44,247 bases of DNA from Planctomycetaceae bacterium (lineage in GTDB: Bacteria; Planctomycetota; Planctomycetia; Pirellulales; Pirellulaceae). The stretch spans positions 1 to 44,247 of the forward strand of contig PBSM01000327.1 in assembly GCA_002726245.1 (NCBI GenBank), written 5' to 3'. This document shows, piece after piece, positions 18,046-25,587 of this stretch (position 1 is the stretch's first letter; each line of letters starts with the position of its first letter). Under the pieces are notes generated by a model. That model ran no database searches and was not told the origin of the DNA. It saw only the letters and a program-made list of their open reading frames with translations. The translations under genes were made by a program, and so were the position numbers.

Positions 18046-18654
18046 GGTGAAACGGTCTTTATCGTCTCGTAGAGGCGCGGTGGCAGCTGGCCGTAAACTG
18101 ACTTGAGTGTTTGCTCGGCTCGATCGGAGGCAGTTACCAACTTCCGTTGGCGGGCGTCTCGGATCAGATTCTCCAGCGTGGAAACGTAACGAGCATCGTC
18201 GACGCCCTCGCGCGCCGCTTCCCACTGAATGATCGGCAACGATCCTGTGCGGGTGTGGTAGACCGCTCCTCCGCCCGCGCGGCTGATTTGGCCTTGCTCG
18301 AGCACCGACCTTCGTGTTCGATAGGTCTTGCACGAGCATCGTCTCACACCAGGCGGCCTTGTCATCCTCGTGTGTCTTGACACTCGCCACCCAGTCACAC
18401 GTCGCCGAAGTCATCCAGTCGGCCCGCGGCACGTCCCACGCCAAGAAGCCCACGTCATCAATCAGCGACGCCTGCAGATTCCGCTTGTCAATCAAGACCG
18501 ACGGTTGAAAGTTCTGGTCCCGCCGCAACTCGACGCGCACCAGCATATTCTCCAAAACCACCGCATCGTCGGAACGATTGAGGGTTACTTCGGCACTCGC
18601 CGGGAGAGTCGAAACGGCGATGATAATCAGGCCAAACCACGGAGATGACTTCAC
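17967..18654 (-). pseudogene. Remnant of a DUF4091 (GH123-like) glycosidase gene, middle deleted and frame shifted
   Basis: The gene starts with GTG 18654 (AAGGAG at 18665-18670; GTGA overlap with the stop of the upstream fusion gene). A signal peptide (MKSSPWFGLIIIAVSTLPASA) and about 90 residues of a beta-rich N-terminal domain can be read to about LVQDLSNTK. The other frame, from about 18270 down to 17967, carries the typical end of DUF4091 proteins: GSLPIIQWEAAREGVDDARY, then STLENLI and a helical tail. A normal DUF4091 protein would have several hundred residues between these parts, so the catalytic middle is gone. The frame starting at 18654 ends at 18034 in meaningless sequence. Its tail overlaps the end of the GDPD gene on the opposite strand by 79 bases. 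Confidence 0.75.
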
Positions 18655-21608
18655 TCGTGACGCTCTCCTTCGCGATTAGGGACATAGTGATATCCGACGT
18701 CAACCGTGCCCGTGTCGCGCGTTTGATCGGTGCGCGTTGTGAATTCGTCGAGACCTCGGAAAGCAGCAGGCTCTGATCCTGCGTCAACGCAAGGGCTGTT
18801 TGTGGTTTGTCCGGAGTCCGTATGGCTAAGGAAGAAACCGCCGCTCGGCCCTCTCGTGAACTGCGGATCCTTGTTGAAGTTGCCGCCATTGTCGGCGACT
18901 TCCGCGGGGATTTCGTCTCGGATGCAGCAGTGTCGCAGCGACGGCTTGGCAGACGACTCGATGAGGAAGGTCAAGCGATTGCCCCAGAGGATCGAATTCA
19001 CGATCCGCGGCGACGCCTGCTGACGCAGAGCGAGCCCCGCTTTGGCCGCACCGGTCACGGTACAACCACGAATGTATACATCGGAACCACCAGCGATATT
19101 GATGGCATGGTCGAAAGCCGCTTTGCCGCCTGCATCGATAAGAACGTTGTTGAGCTTGAAAGTACCGGACTGAGCATTGATGTTGACGTGTCTCGCCTGC
19201 GTGTTGGTGATCCGAACCGTTGTATCGTCAAGCGGTTGCGGCTTGCCAGGTTCGGGGCTGGTCTTTGCACCGTAGTCATAACCCAGGTGAATCACACCCA
19301 ACTTGCAGCCGGCGATCTCGACGCTTTCCAAGGGGCCGTAGAACAGAATGGGCGCCGGGCAAACGACTTCGATCAGGCGCACATCGGTCAGACGGTTGGT
19401 GGGAAATCGGTCTCGCGGAGCGCTGTGGCTGTAGATGCCGTACTTGCCGCCGACGTTGGTGATCGTGACGCGACGCAGTTCGATGTCGCGTGAGACATCG
19501 ATCGGTCCGGCTGTCCAGTGATTGCGAATACCGAACGCGTTGCCGCGCGGGACGTCGCTGACCGAACAGTCGACGACGCGCACATGTCGCACACCGTCTT
19601 CAATCTCCCAGGCGTTGCCGGTCGAGTTGGGAGCGCCGCGGGCGTGGCAGTTGATGAAGCGGATGTTGGTCGTGATCGCCCCCGATCCTTTATCCGCGTC
19701 ACCGCTGGCGTCGAAGGCGTCCTCCGTCCAGTCTTCCATGACGCAGTCGCGTGCCTCGCAGTTGCTGGAGCCTGCCCCGAAGTCGAGACCAACAAACGTG
19801 CGCACGATCTTCACATCTTTCACGAGCACGCCATCCGCGTATTCGACCACGATCGCTCGCGGGTTGTAGAAGTCTTTCTGGCCGTAGATGTTGGCATCGA
19901 TGGTCAGCCCCTTGATGCTCACGTCTTTGACTTGCCGCTTGCGCTTGCCCGTCACGCGAATCACGTGAACCTGGCTTTCGGTCGTCCGTTGGTTCTTCGT
20001 TCCATTGGCAGCTCCGTCGGCGAGCTTGATGGTCGCACCGCTTCCGGAAAGCTCGACATGGTTGGACCGGACAACGATCGTTCCGCCCACAAGGTACAGC
20101 TGGTCGCTCTTGGGGAATCGGACAACGCCCCCGTCGGCCGAGACGGTATCAATCGCTCTTTGAATTGGCTCAAGACAATCCGTCTTGCCGTCGGCAACCG
20201 CGCCAAAGTCGGTGACGCGAAGGTCTCGTTTGGCTGGCTGAGCTTGCTCGCCCGGCACAATCCCCAACGGTTCCGCAATGCGCGGGCGCCAGAATCCGCG
20301 GGCAGCAACTCTTTCGCGCGACGGGGCGCGCCAGCGCAGCGAATGAACGCGCATGCCTTTCGTGTCGTGGATCACGGTGACGATCGTGTCGTCCGCCAGC
20401 ACCACGGAACTGGCGTATTGGCCATCCGCGTGCAATTGGTAAACCGTGCGGCTCCAGGTTTCGCCTTCGTCGTAGCTGGCGACGAACCGCTGGCCGCGAG
20501 TATCCGTTTTGTAGCCAAACGGCAGAATGATCGTGCCGTCCGACAATCTCACCATCGAGCCGGTTTGTTCGTCGAAGCCGGTCACGAGTCGCGGTTCGGT
20601 CCACGTCTTGCCGCCATCGTCCGAGTGCAACACGGCAGTAAATCGGGCCACGAGGCCGGAACCGACTTGCTTGCTTTTGGTGTAAGGCGGCTTGTCGCTG
20701 CGCATCAAGTGTGGCGACACCAAGTCGGCCGGATCGCTCGGCAACTTGGACCGCTGATAACGAATCGCCAACAAGAGGCGGCCCGATGGGAGTGCCAGCA
20801 GATCGGGTTCATATCCGTGAAAGCAGATCGGCTTGGCGCTGCGTTGCCAGGTCCGGCCGTCGTCGTCGGACGTGTAGAGGTAAGTGCGCGCGTATCGATC
20901 GGCCTGCGGAATGGGCTCGCCATCGGCTGCTCGGTCCCATGAACCCATGACCAACGCGACGCGACCATCAGGGAGCTGCGCGAATCGGCATTTCTGGCTG
21001 CCCGTCATCTCCAGATCGGTCGCGTTGAGCTTGACCGGCGCGTCCCACGTCTTGCCTTGGTCGGGCGAGCGAACCACGTATTCATCCAAGCGATAACTCG
21101 GATCATCGTACCCTCCCGTCGTTTCGCGGCCGTCGTTGTATTGAACGCCAAAGTGAACCAGCAGCGAACCATCCCGTGTGATGCCAACGCCATTGCTGCG
21201 GACGCCACCCAAGTGTTTACTTCCCTTGGGAACCCGGAACCGCATGTCAAAGGGAGAGCCGACGTGTGCCCACGTCTTCCCGCCATCGGTCGAGCGGCCC
21301 AGCATGCCGAACTCCCAACTCTTCGGCGAATAGCCATCAACGAACAAGCCATCACCCTGACCGATCACGACCGTCGGCTGGATGGCTGGCAGTTCGGACT
21401 CGTGAATCTCGCACGGCCATGGGACGAAGGCCTTCGCCCGGTGAGCGCGGCCTTCTGGCGTAAAAGGATGTCCAAAGGTCTCACGTAGCTCCGGATGCGA
21501 AACTTCCCAGGTGACGAAGCCATCACTGGGAATCTCGTCGGCAAACGCTTGGCAGGTGGCCAGCGCGGCCAACGCGAGAATCGTGCACACGACGAAGGGC
21601 ATCCGCAT
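18651..21608 (-). CDS. Fusion of sialidase-like propeller and pectate-lyase-type beta-helix, exported
   Basis: ATG 21608 gives a signal peptide (MRMPFVVCTILALAALATCQ...FA) and has GGAG about nine bases upstream. The 985-residue protein combines two catalytic-type folds. Residues about 30-430 are a sialidase-like propeller with five Asp boxes (STDGGKTW, SPDQGKTW, SDDDGRTW, SDDGGKTW, SYDEGETW). From about 460 a Pectate_lyase_3-type beta-helix begins (VTDFGAVADGKTD, AIDTVSADGGVVRFP) and runs on to about 900. The last part (NSPCVDAGS, GTVDVGYHYVPN) is a typical end of secreted helix proteins. It probably cleaves two linkages of one polymer or binds with one half and cuts with the other. The helix half is clearly related to the C-terminal half of the protein at 25588-28059. 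It is translationally coupled to the DUF4091 remnant. Confidence 0.85.
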   Translation of the reverse strand: MRMPFVVCTILALAALATCQAFADEIPSDGFVTWEVSHPELRETFGHPFTPEGRAHRAKAFVPWPCEIHESELPAIQPTVVIGQGDGLFVDGYSPKSWEFGMLGRSTDGGKTWAHVGSPFDMRFRVPKGSKHLGGVRSNGVGITRDGSLLVHFGVQYNDGRETTGGYDDPSYRLDEYVVRSPDQGKTWDAPVKLNATDLEMTGSQKCRFAQLPDGRVALVMGSWDRAADGEPIPQADRYARTYLYTSDDDGRTWQRSAKPICFHGYEPDLLALPSGRLLLAIRYQRSKLPSDPADLVSPHLMRSDKPPYTKSKQVGSGLVARFTAVLHSDDGGKTWTEPRLVTGFDEQTGSMVRLSDGTIILPFGYKTDTRGQRFVASYDEGETWSRTVYQLHADGQYASSVVLADDTIVTVIHDTKGMRVHSLRWRAPSRERVAARGFWRPRIAEPLGIVPGEQAQPAKRDLRVTDFGAVADGKTDCLEPIQRAIDTVSADGGVVRFPKSDQLYLVGGTIVVRSNHVELSGSGATIKLADGAANGTKNQRTTESQVHVIRVTGKRKRQVKDVSIKGLTIDANIYGQKDFYNPRAIVVEYADGVLVKDVKIVRTFVGLDFGAGSSNCEARDCVMEDWTEDAFDASGDADKGSGAITTNIRFINCHARGAPNSTGNAWEIEDGVRHVRVVDCSVSDVPRGNAFGIRNHWTAGPIDVSRDIELRRVTITNVGGKYGIYSHSAPRDRFPTNRLTDVRLIEVVCPAPILFYGPLESVEIAGCKLGVIHLGYDYGAKTSPEPGKPQPLDDTTVRITNTQARHVNINAQSGTFKLNNVLIDAGGKAAFDHAINIAGGSDVYIRGCTVTGAAKAGLALRQQASPRIVNSILWGNRLTFLIESSAKPSLRHCCIRDEIPAEVADNGGNFNKDPQFTRGPSGGFFLSHTDSGQTTNSPCVDAGSEPAAFRGLDEFTTRTDQTRDTGTVDVGYHYVPNREGERHE

Positions 21609-21848
21609 GACTTGTCGCTCCGGCTGTATTCTATCGGGCCGCCAAAACGCACTCGGCGCAGAAGTCCGCGCCAACCGCGAGAGTATAACAAGCGATTGAC
21701 GCTTTCGCCTCATTGCCCCATCCCCATTCTTAGCTTGCTGACGAGAACGTGCTGCCTGATAATTGGCGCAGATTCACTCCTGTTTACGCATGCGCCGAGC
21801 GTTGGGCTTGGCCAGTGTGAGATCAGTACACGTTTCCAGGACCAAAAG

Positions 21849-23810
21849 ATGCGATCGACTGCCTTGTTCGACTGTGTGATGAGCGCTCTGGTTGTTGGCA
21901 CGGCGATTCTCACGACGGGCCGCGCGTCGGACGAACGTACTCTGACGCAAGAGGATTCCAATGGTCAACCGGCAGTTCTTGAACCGATCATCAAGAAAAC
22001 ACCCAAACCGAATTACGATTCGGCAGTCCCTGATCAGGTTTCCGGTCGAGTGCTCCTGCGCACGGTTGCTGGAAGCGGGCTGCGCAGTGGAGAAGAGAAA
22101 TCGGGAGTGAAGGGTGTGTCGGTCACCGACGGCTACTCGGTGGTCAAGACGGACGCACAGGGCAATTACACGCTCATGCCCAATGAGGATTCTGTATTTG
22201 TCTACATCACGCGTCCTTCGGGACATGATGTGCTGGGGAATTGGTACAAACCGCTCGCAGACCGTGTCGATTTCGAACTGCAGGCCGCGCAGCACGGCGA
22301 AGAGGACTACATCTTCGTGCATGTTACCGACACGCACGTATCAACAAACGTCCGCTCTCATCAAGGACTCAGCCGGTTCGTCCGTGAAGTCAATGCGTTG
22401 TCGCCGCGGCCGCGATTTGTCATTAACAGTGGCGATCTGCTCGATCTGCACAAGGCTCTGATCAGCAAACCGGAGTCTGGGCAGCGTGACTTCCGCACTT
22501 ACGCGGGACTAATGAACCACCTGGCGATGCCGTACTACAACGTCGCGGGTGATCACACCGATTCTTCCTATCGCATGGAGCAGTTTCCTCGCGGAGATCA
22601 TCGTTGCGGCAAGCCGTTATATTGGGAGCACCTTGGCCCGCATTTCTTCTCCTTCGAGTACGGCAAGATCCACTTCACGTCGATCGACTTTGGATACCAT
22701 CTCGGTAAGCGGCAGATTCCGGTTGGCGGAAAGTTGCTTGAGTACCCGACCAACGAAGTTCAGCCGATGCACGTCGAGTGGATCAAGCAAGATTTAGCTC
22801 GGCGGACCCCCGGCACCTTCGTGGTGACTACCTCCGAAGCCGACCTGGGAAAGCACTGTCCGGGTTTTGAGACGATCGCGCGAGAGCACGACATCCGCCT
22901 GCAGCTCGTTGGCGACAGTCACGTCGTGACACACAAAGCTCGGCCGGTCCCGTATCGAAGTGGCGGGGCCTTGGCCGGTTGCTGGTGGAATGCGAAGGCA
23001 AAACAGCTCTGCCCTGATCTGTCACCGCAAGGCTATCTGATCTACCGAGTGAAAGGCGAGAAGCTGGAACACTTTTACAAGGGGCTGGGACAACGTATCG
23101 CCATCACTTCACATCGCATGGGCGCTCCCCTGCGAGGCCGTGTCGAGATCCAGGCTCACCTCGTGCAGCCGCGCCCAGGCGAAACGCTTCAGTACACCGT
23201 CAGCGGCAAGTCTTGGCAGGCGATGCGCAAGATCGGTCGACCGTTCTATCGCACTCTTTATTCGGCGGCCATCGACACCACCTCCCTGCCCGACGGGCTC
23301 GTGGAGTTTGCCGTGAGAAGCACGGTCAGCGACGAGGCGCGTCGGCGTGAATTTGTCGTTGTCAACGGAGACGATTCGTCACGATTCGAGGCCGACGCAA
23401 CACTAACGTTCGACGTGAGCCCCACCACCAGTTGGACGACTCCCCGAGCGCCCGCTGACAAGGTTGACGTACTCTTCAACGGAAAGAGCATGGGCACGCT
23501 CGCGCCGCAGGCGCGGAAGAAGTCTTCGTTCACAATTCCCGCATCTCTCCTGCGAGACGTCAACACGCTGTCATTTCGCTTCGCACGGGCCGACGACGGC
23601 TTCAGTCTCGGCAGCCCACAGCTCACGTTTCGTGGAAAGATCTTTCGCGATCCGCGAGACGATGCCATCAGACAAGTCAGGCTCGCACATTGGGGAAACG
23701 AAGCGGACGACTGGGGAGGCTTCATCGCCGGCAACGCCGAACCACCGGACGAGTCTCCTTTCCATCGCAAGCAGAATGTCTTCTGCTTTCTCCTGCGCCC
23801 GGCTGAATGA
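21849..23810 (+). CDS. Exported calcineurin-like phosphoesterase with altered metal-binding motifs
   Basis: The start is ATG 21849, with AGGA at 21838-21841; the upstream open frame overlaps the antisense gene and is ignored. Signal peptide about residues 1-26. Residues about 60-150 form a carboxypeptidase-regulatory-like N-domain (GVSVTDGYSVVKTDAQGNYT). The phosphoesterase domain follows with DTH (161-163) and GDLLD (195-199), but the usual GNHD reads GDHTD (234-238) and the usual GHxH reads GDSH (355-358). The C-terminal about 250 residues are beta-rich (FYKGLGQRIAITSHRMGAPL, RGKIFRDPRD, FHRKQNVFCFLL). The fold is secure, the metal chemistry is uncertain, and it may be inactive or use a different metal set. 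A C26 remnant overlaps its stop. Confidence 0.85.
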   Translation: MRSTALFDCVMSALVVGTAILTTGRASDERTLTQEDSNGQPAVLEPIIKKTPKPNYDSAVPDQVSGRVLLRTVAGSGLRSGEEKSGVKGVSVTDGYSVVKTDAQGNYTLMPNEDSVFVYITRPSGHDVLGNWYKPLADRVDFELQAAQHGEEDYIFVHVTDTHVSTNVRSHQGLSRFVREVNALSPRPRFVINSGDLLDLHKALISKPESGQRDFRTYAGLMNHLAMPYYNVAGDHTDSSYRMEQFPRGDHRCGKPLYWEHLGPHFFSFEYGKIHFTSIDFGYHLGKRQIPVGGKLLEYPTNEVQPMHVEWIKQDLARRTPGTFVVTTSEADLGKHCPGFETIAREHDIRLQLVGDSHVVTHKARPVPYRSGGALAGCWWNAKAKQLCPDLSPQGYLIYRVKGEKLEHFYKGLGQRIAITSHRMGAPLRGRVEIQAHLVQPRPGETLQYTVSGKSWQAMRKIGRPFYRTLYSAAIDTTSLPDGLVEFAVRSTVSDEARRREFVVVNGDDSSRFEADATLTFDVSPTTSWTTPRAPADKVDVLFNGKSMGTLAPQARKKSSFTIPASLLRDVNTLSFRFARADDGFSLGSPQLTFRGKIFRDPRDDAIRQVRLAHWGNEADDWGGFIAGNAEPPDESPFHRKQNVFCFLLRPAE

Positions 23811-24124
23811 GACTCGATTGTTGTCAGTGTGTGACGATCCGCGGCGGCCACATCATGAAAGGACTGTTCGGCGAGACTTCGATTGTGGTCAATTCGAATC
23901 ATCACCAGGCGGCCGATCCCGATCACATGGGGAAGGGGCTGCAGCCCGTCGCATTTGCGGACGATGGAGTCGTGGAAGCGATCGAATGCACCGACCCGAC
24001 GCGTTTCGTTCTTGGAGTACAATGGCATCCTGAACGGGTTCGCTTTGATGATCACCGAGCGAAGATCTTTGGCGGACTCATCAATGCTGCGTGGGAGTAT
24101 CGAAGTCTGAACTCGAAGAACTGA
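23807..24124 (+). pseudogene. C-terminal remnant of a gamma-glutamyl-GABA hydrolase-type glutamine amidotransferase (peptidase C26)
   Basis: The frame opens with ATGA overlapping the stop of the phosphoesterase gene, but the first about ten residues look random. From VTIRGGHIMKGLFG on it reads as the last third of a peptidase C26 / PuuD-like protein: VNSNHHQAADP, GKGLQPVAFADDGVVEAIE and RFVLGVQWHPER (the His and Glu of the class-I amidotransferase triad). The N-terminal two thirds, with the Cys nucleophile, are missing. This would be the only cytoplasmic enzyme family in the window, and here it is only a fragment. There is no sign of a ribosome binding site for independent use. Confidence 0.8.
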
Positions 24125-24180
24125 TCCTGCCGAGAGTGATCATCACCCGTCCTATTCGACGCTAACGTTCAGGTTGCATC

Positions 24181-25359
24181 ATGAGAATCATCGCCCTGCT
24201 TTGTCTCCTGGCAGGAACGGCCACCGCCGAGCCATGGAAACGGCACACGATCGACGCCAGTGATCGATCGGCGGGGAAACGTGGTGCTGATGGTGTGCGT
24301 CTGGCTGATGTCAACGGAGACGGACATCAGGATATCGCAACGGGCTGGGAAGAAGGTGGAGCGGTAGCCGTCTATCTCAATCCTGGCCCGGACAAAGCCA
24401 AGCAGGTCTGGCCTTCAGTCACGGTCGGTTCGATCAGAGGTGTGGAAGACGCCGTGTTTGCTGACCTCGACGCGGACGGCGCAGTCGACGTCGTTTCCTG
24501 TGCCGAGGGTAAAATCAACAACGTGTTTGTTCATTGGGCGCCGAAATTGAAGGCGGATTACCGAGTTGGCAAAGCGTGGACAACGCAGGCGTTTCCTGCG
24601 TCAGCAGATCGGCGTTGGATGTTCGCTCTGCCGATGGACATGAACTCGGATGGTCGGATTGATCTGGTCATCGGATCAAAGAACACAAACGCGATCGTTG
24701 GCTGGCTCGAAAACCCGAGGAATGCTCGCAACACAGCCGGTTGGAAACTTCACGAGCTCAGTTCTGCGAGCTGGATCATGTCGCTCCAGGCATCAGACCT
24801 CGACGGAGACGGTGACCAGGACATTGTGTATTCCGATCGCTTCGGCTCCGAACCCGGGATTTACTGGCTTGAAAACGCTGACGATCAGTCGAAGAAGTGG
24901 CGTCGACGTCTGATCGGAGCGAGAGGCCAGCAAGTCATGTTTCTTAGCCTTGGTGACCTGCATGGGAAAGACGCGCGGAATCTGATCTGCCCGACGCTGG
25001 GCGGCGATTTGCTTTATTGCACGCGTGACAAGAACGGTAACTGGAACGAAAGCATGATTCCGCTTCCATTTGGCCTAAAAGCAGGCAAAGCTGTTGAGAT
25101 TGCCGATGTCAATTTGGACGGACGTCCTGATATCGTTACGACTTCCGAAGCACAGCGCGAAGCCGACGACATGGTCGCCGTCGCCTGGAAAGAAAACACA
25201 TCCAGCGGCTGGGTCGATCACGCGATCAGCAATAAGCGAGGCAGAAAATTTGATCGTGTCGAAATGTTGGACTTGGACGGTGACGGGGATCTCGATCTGC
25301 TGACCTGCGAAGAAGTCCACGACCTGGGAGTATTTTGGTACGAAAATCCCACGCGCTAA
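24181..25359 (+). CDS. Exported FG-GAP/VCBS repeat protein
   Basis: ATG 24181 gives a signal peptide (MRIIALLCLLAGTATA). The 392-residue protein is a single propeller of six FG-GAP repeats: LADVNGDGHQDIATG, FADLDADGAVDVVSC, PMDMNSDGRIDLVIGS, ASDLDGDGDQDIVYSD, IADVNLDGRPDIVTTS and LDLDGDGDLDLLTCEE, each with a calcium-type Asp loop. The opening WKRHTID...ADGVRLADVNGDG is typical of a common planctomycete type. A broken relative with the same opening lies at 36379-36597. No catalytic residues are known for this type; a binding role is likely. The upstream region holds TTCGACGCTAACGT (24155-24168), 12 bases before the start. Confidence 0.88.
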   Translation: MRIIALLCLLAGTATAEPWKRHTIDASDRSAGKRGADGVRLADVNGDGHQDIATGWEEGGAVAVYLNPGPDKAKQVWPSVTVGSIRGVEDAVFADLDADGAVDVVSCAEGKINNVFVHWAPKLKADYRVGKAWTTQAFPASADRRWMFALPMDMNSDGRIDLVIGSKNTNAIVGWLENPRNARNTAGWKLHELSSASWIMSLQASDLDGDGDQDIVYSDRFGSEPGIYWLENADDQSKKWRRRLIGARGQQVMFLSLGDLHGKDARNLICPTLGGDLLYCTRDKNGNWNESMIPLPFGLKAGKAVEIADVNLDGRPDIVTTSEAQREADDMVAVAWKENTSSGWVDHAISNKRGRKFDRVEMLDLDGDGDLDLLTCEEVHDLGVFWYENPTR

Positions 25360-25430
25360 GGGGTGCCGTCTTGACCTGTTTTCGTTCCGTTTTCGCTAAC
25401 ACGAGCTTCGCCCGGCGCGCACTCCACAAA

Positions 25431-25541
25431 ATGAAGAAGCTTGCCGCCAGTGTGCTTGAAGATCCGGAGAACTACGCCTAGCACGAGCTGGCCAGGGAAC
25501 GACGGATCCAATACAACCTGCGAGATTGCGTTAATGATTAG
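25431..25541 (+). other. Short unrecognised open frame with one internal stop
   Basis: In the 228-base gap before the double beta-helix gene, an ATG at 25431 opens 16 codons (MKKLAASVLEDPENYA) to a TAG at 25479-25481. The same frame then continues with HELARERRIQYNLRDCVND to 25541. The composition is protein-like, so this may be a gene scrap, but I do not recognise a family. Nothing else is seen in the gap. Confidence 0.25.
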
Positions 25542-25587
25542 AAGAAAGAAACTGACCCGCCCCCTTGTGGCGTTCGTGAAATAATCG

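Noticed and set aside
19518..20942. 474-codon plus-strand open frame antisense to the sialidase/beta-helix gene
   Set aside because: It mirrors a strongly coding minus-strand gene with clear Asp boxes and helix motifs. The antisense product has no domain, signal or ribosome binding site; long mirror frames are common at this base composition.
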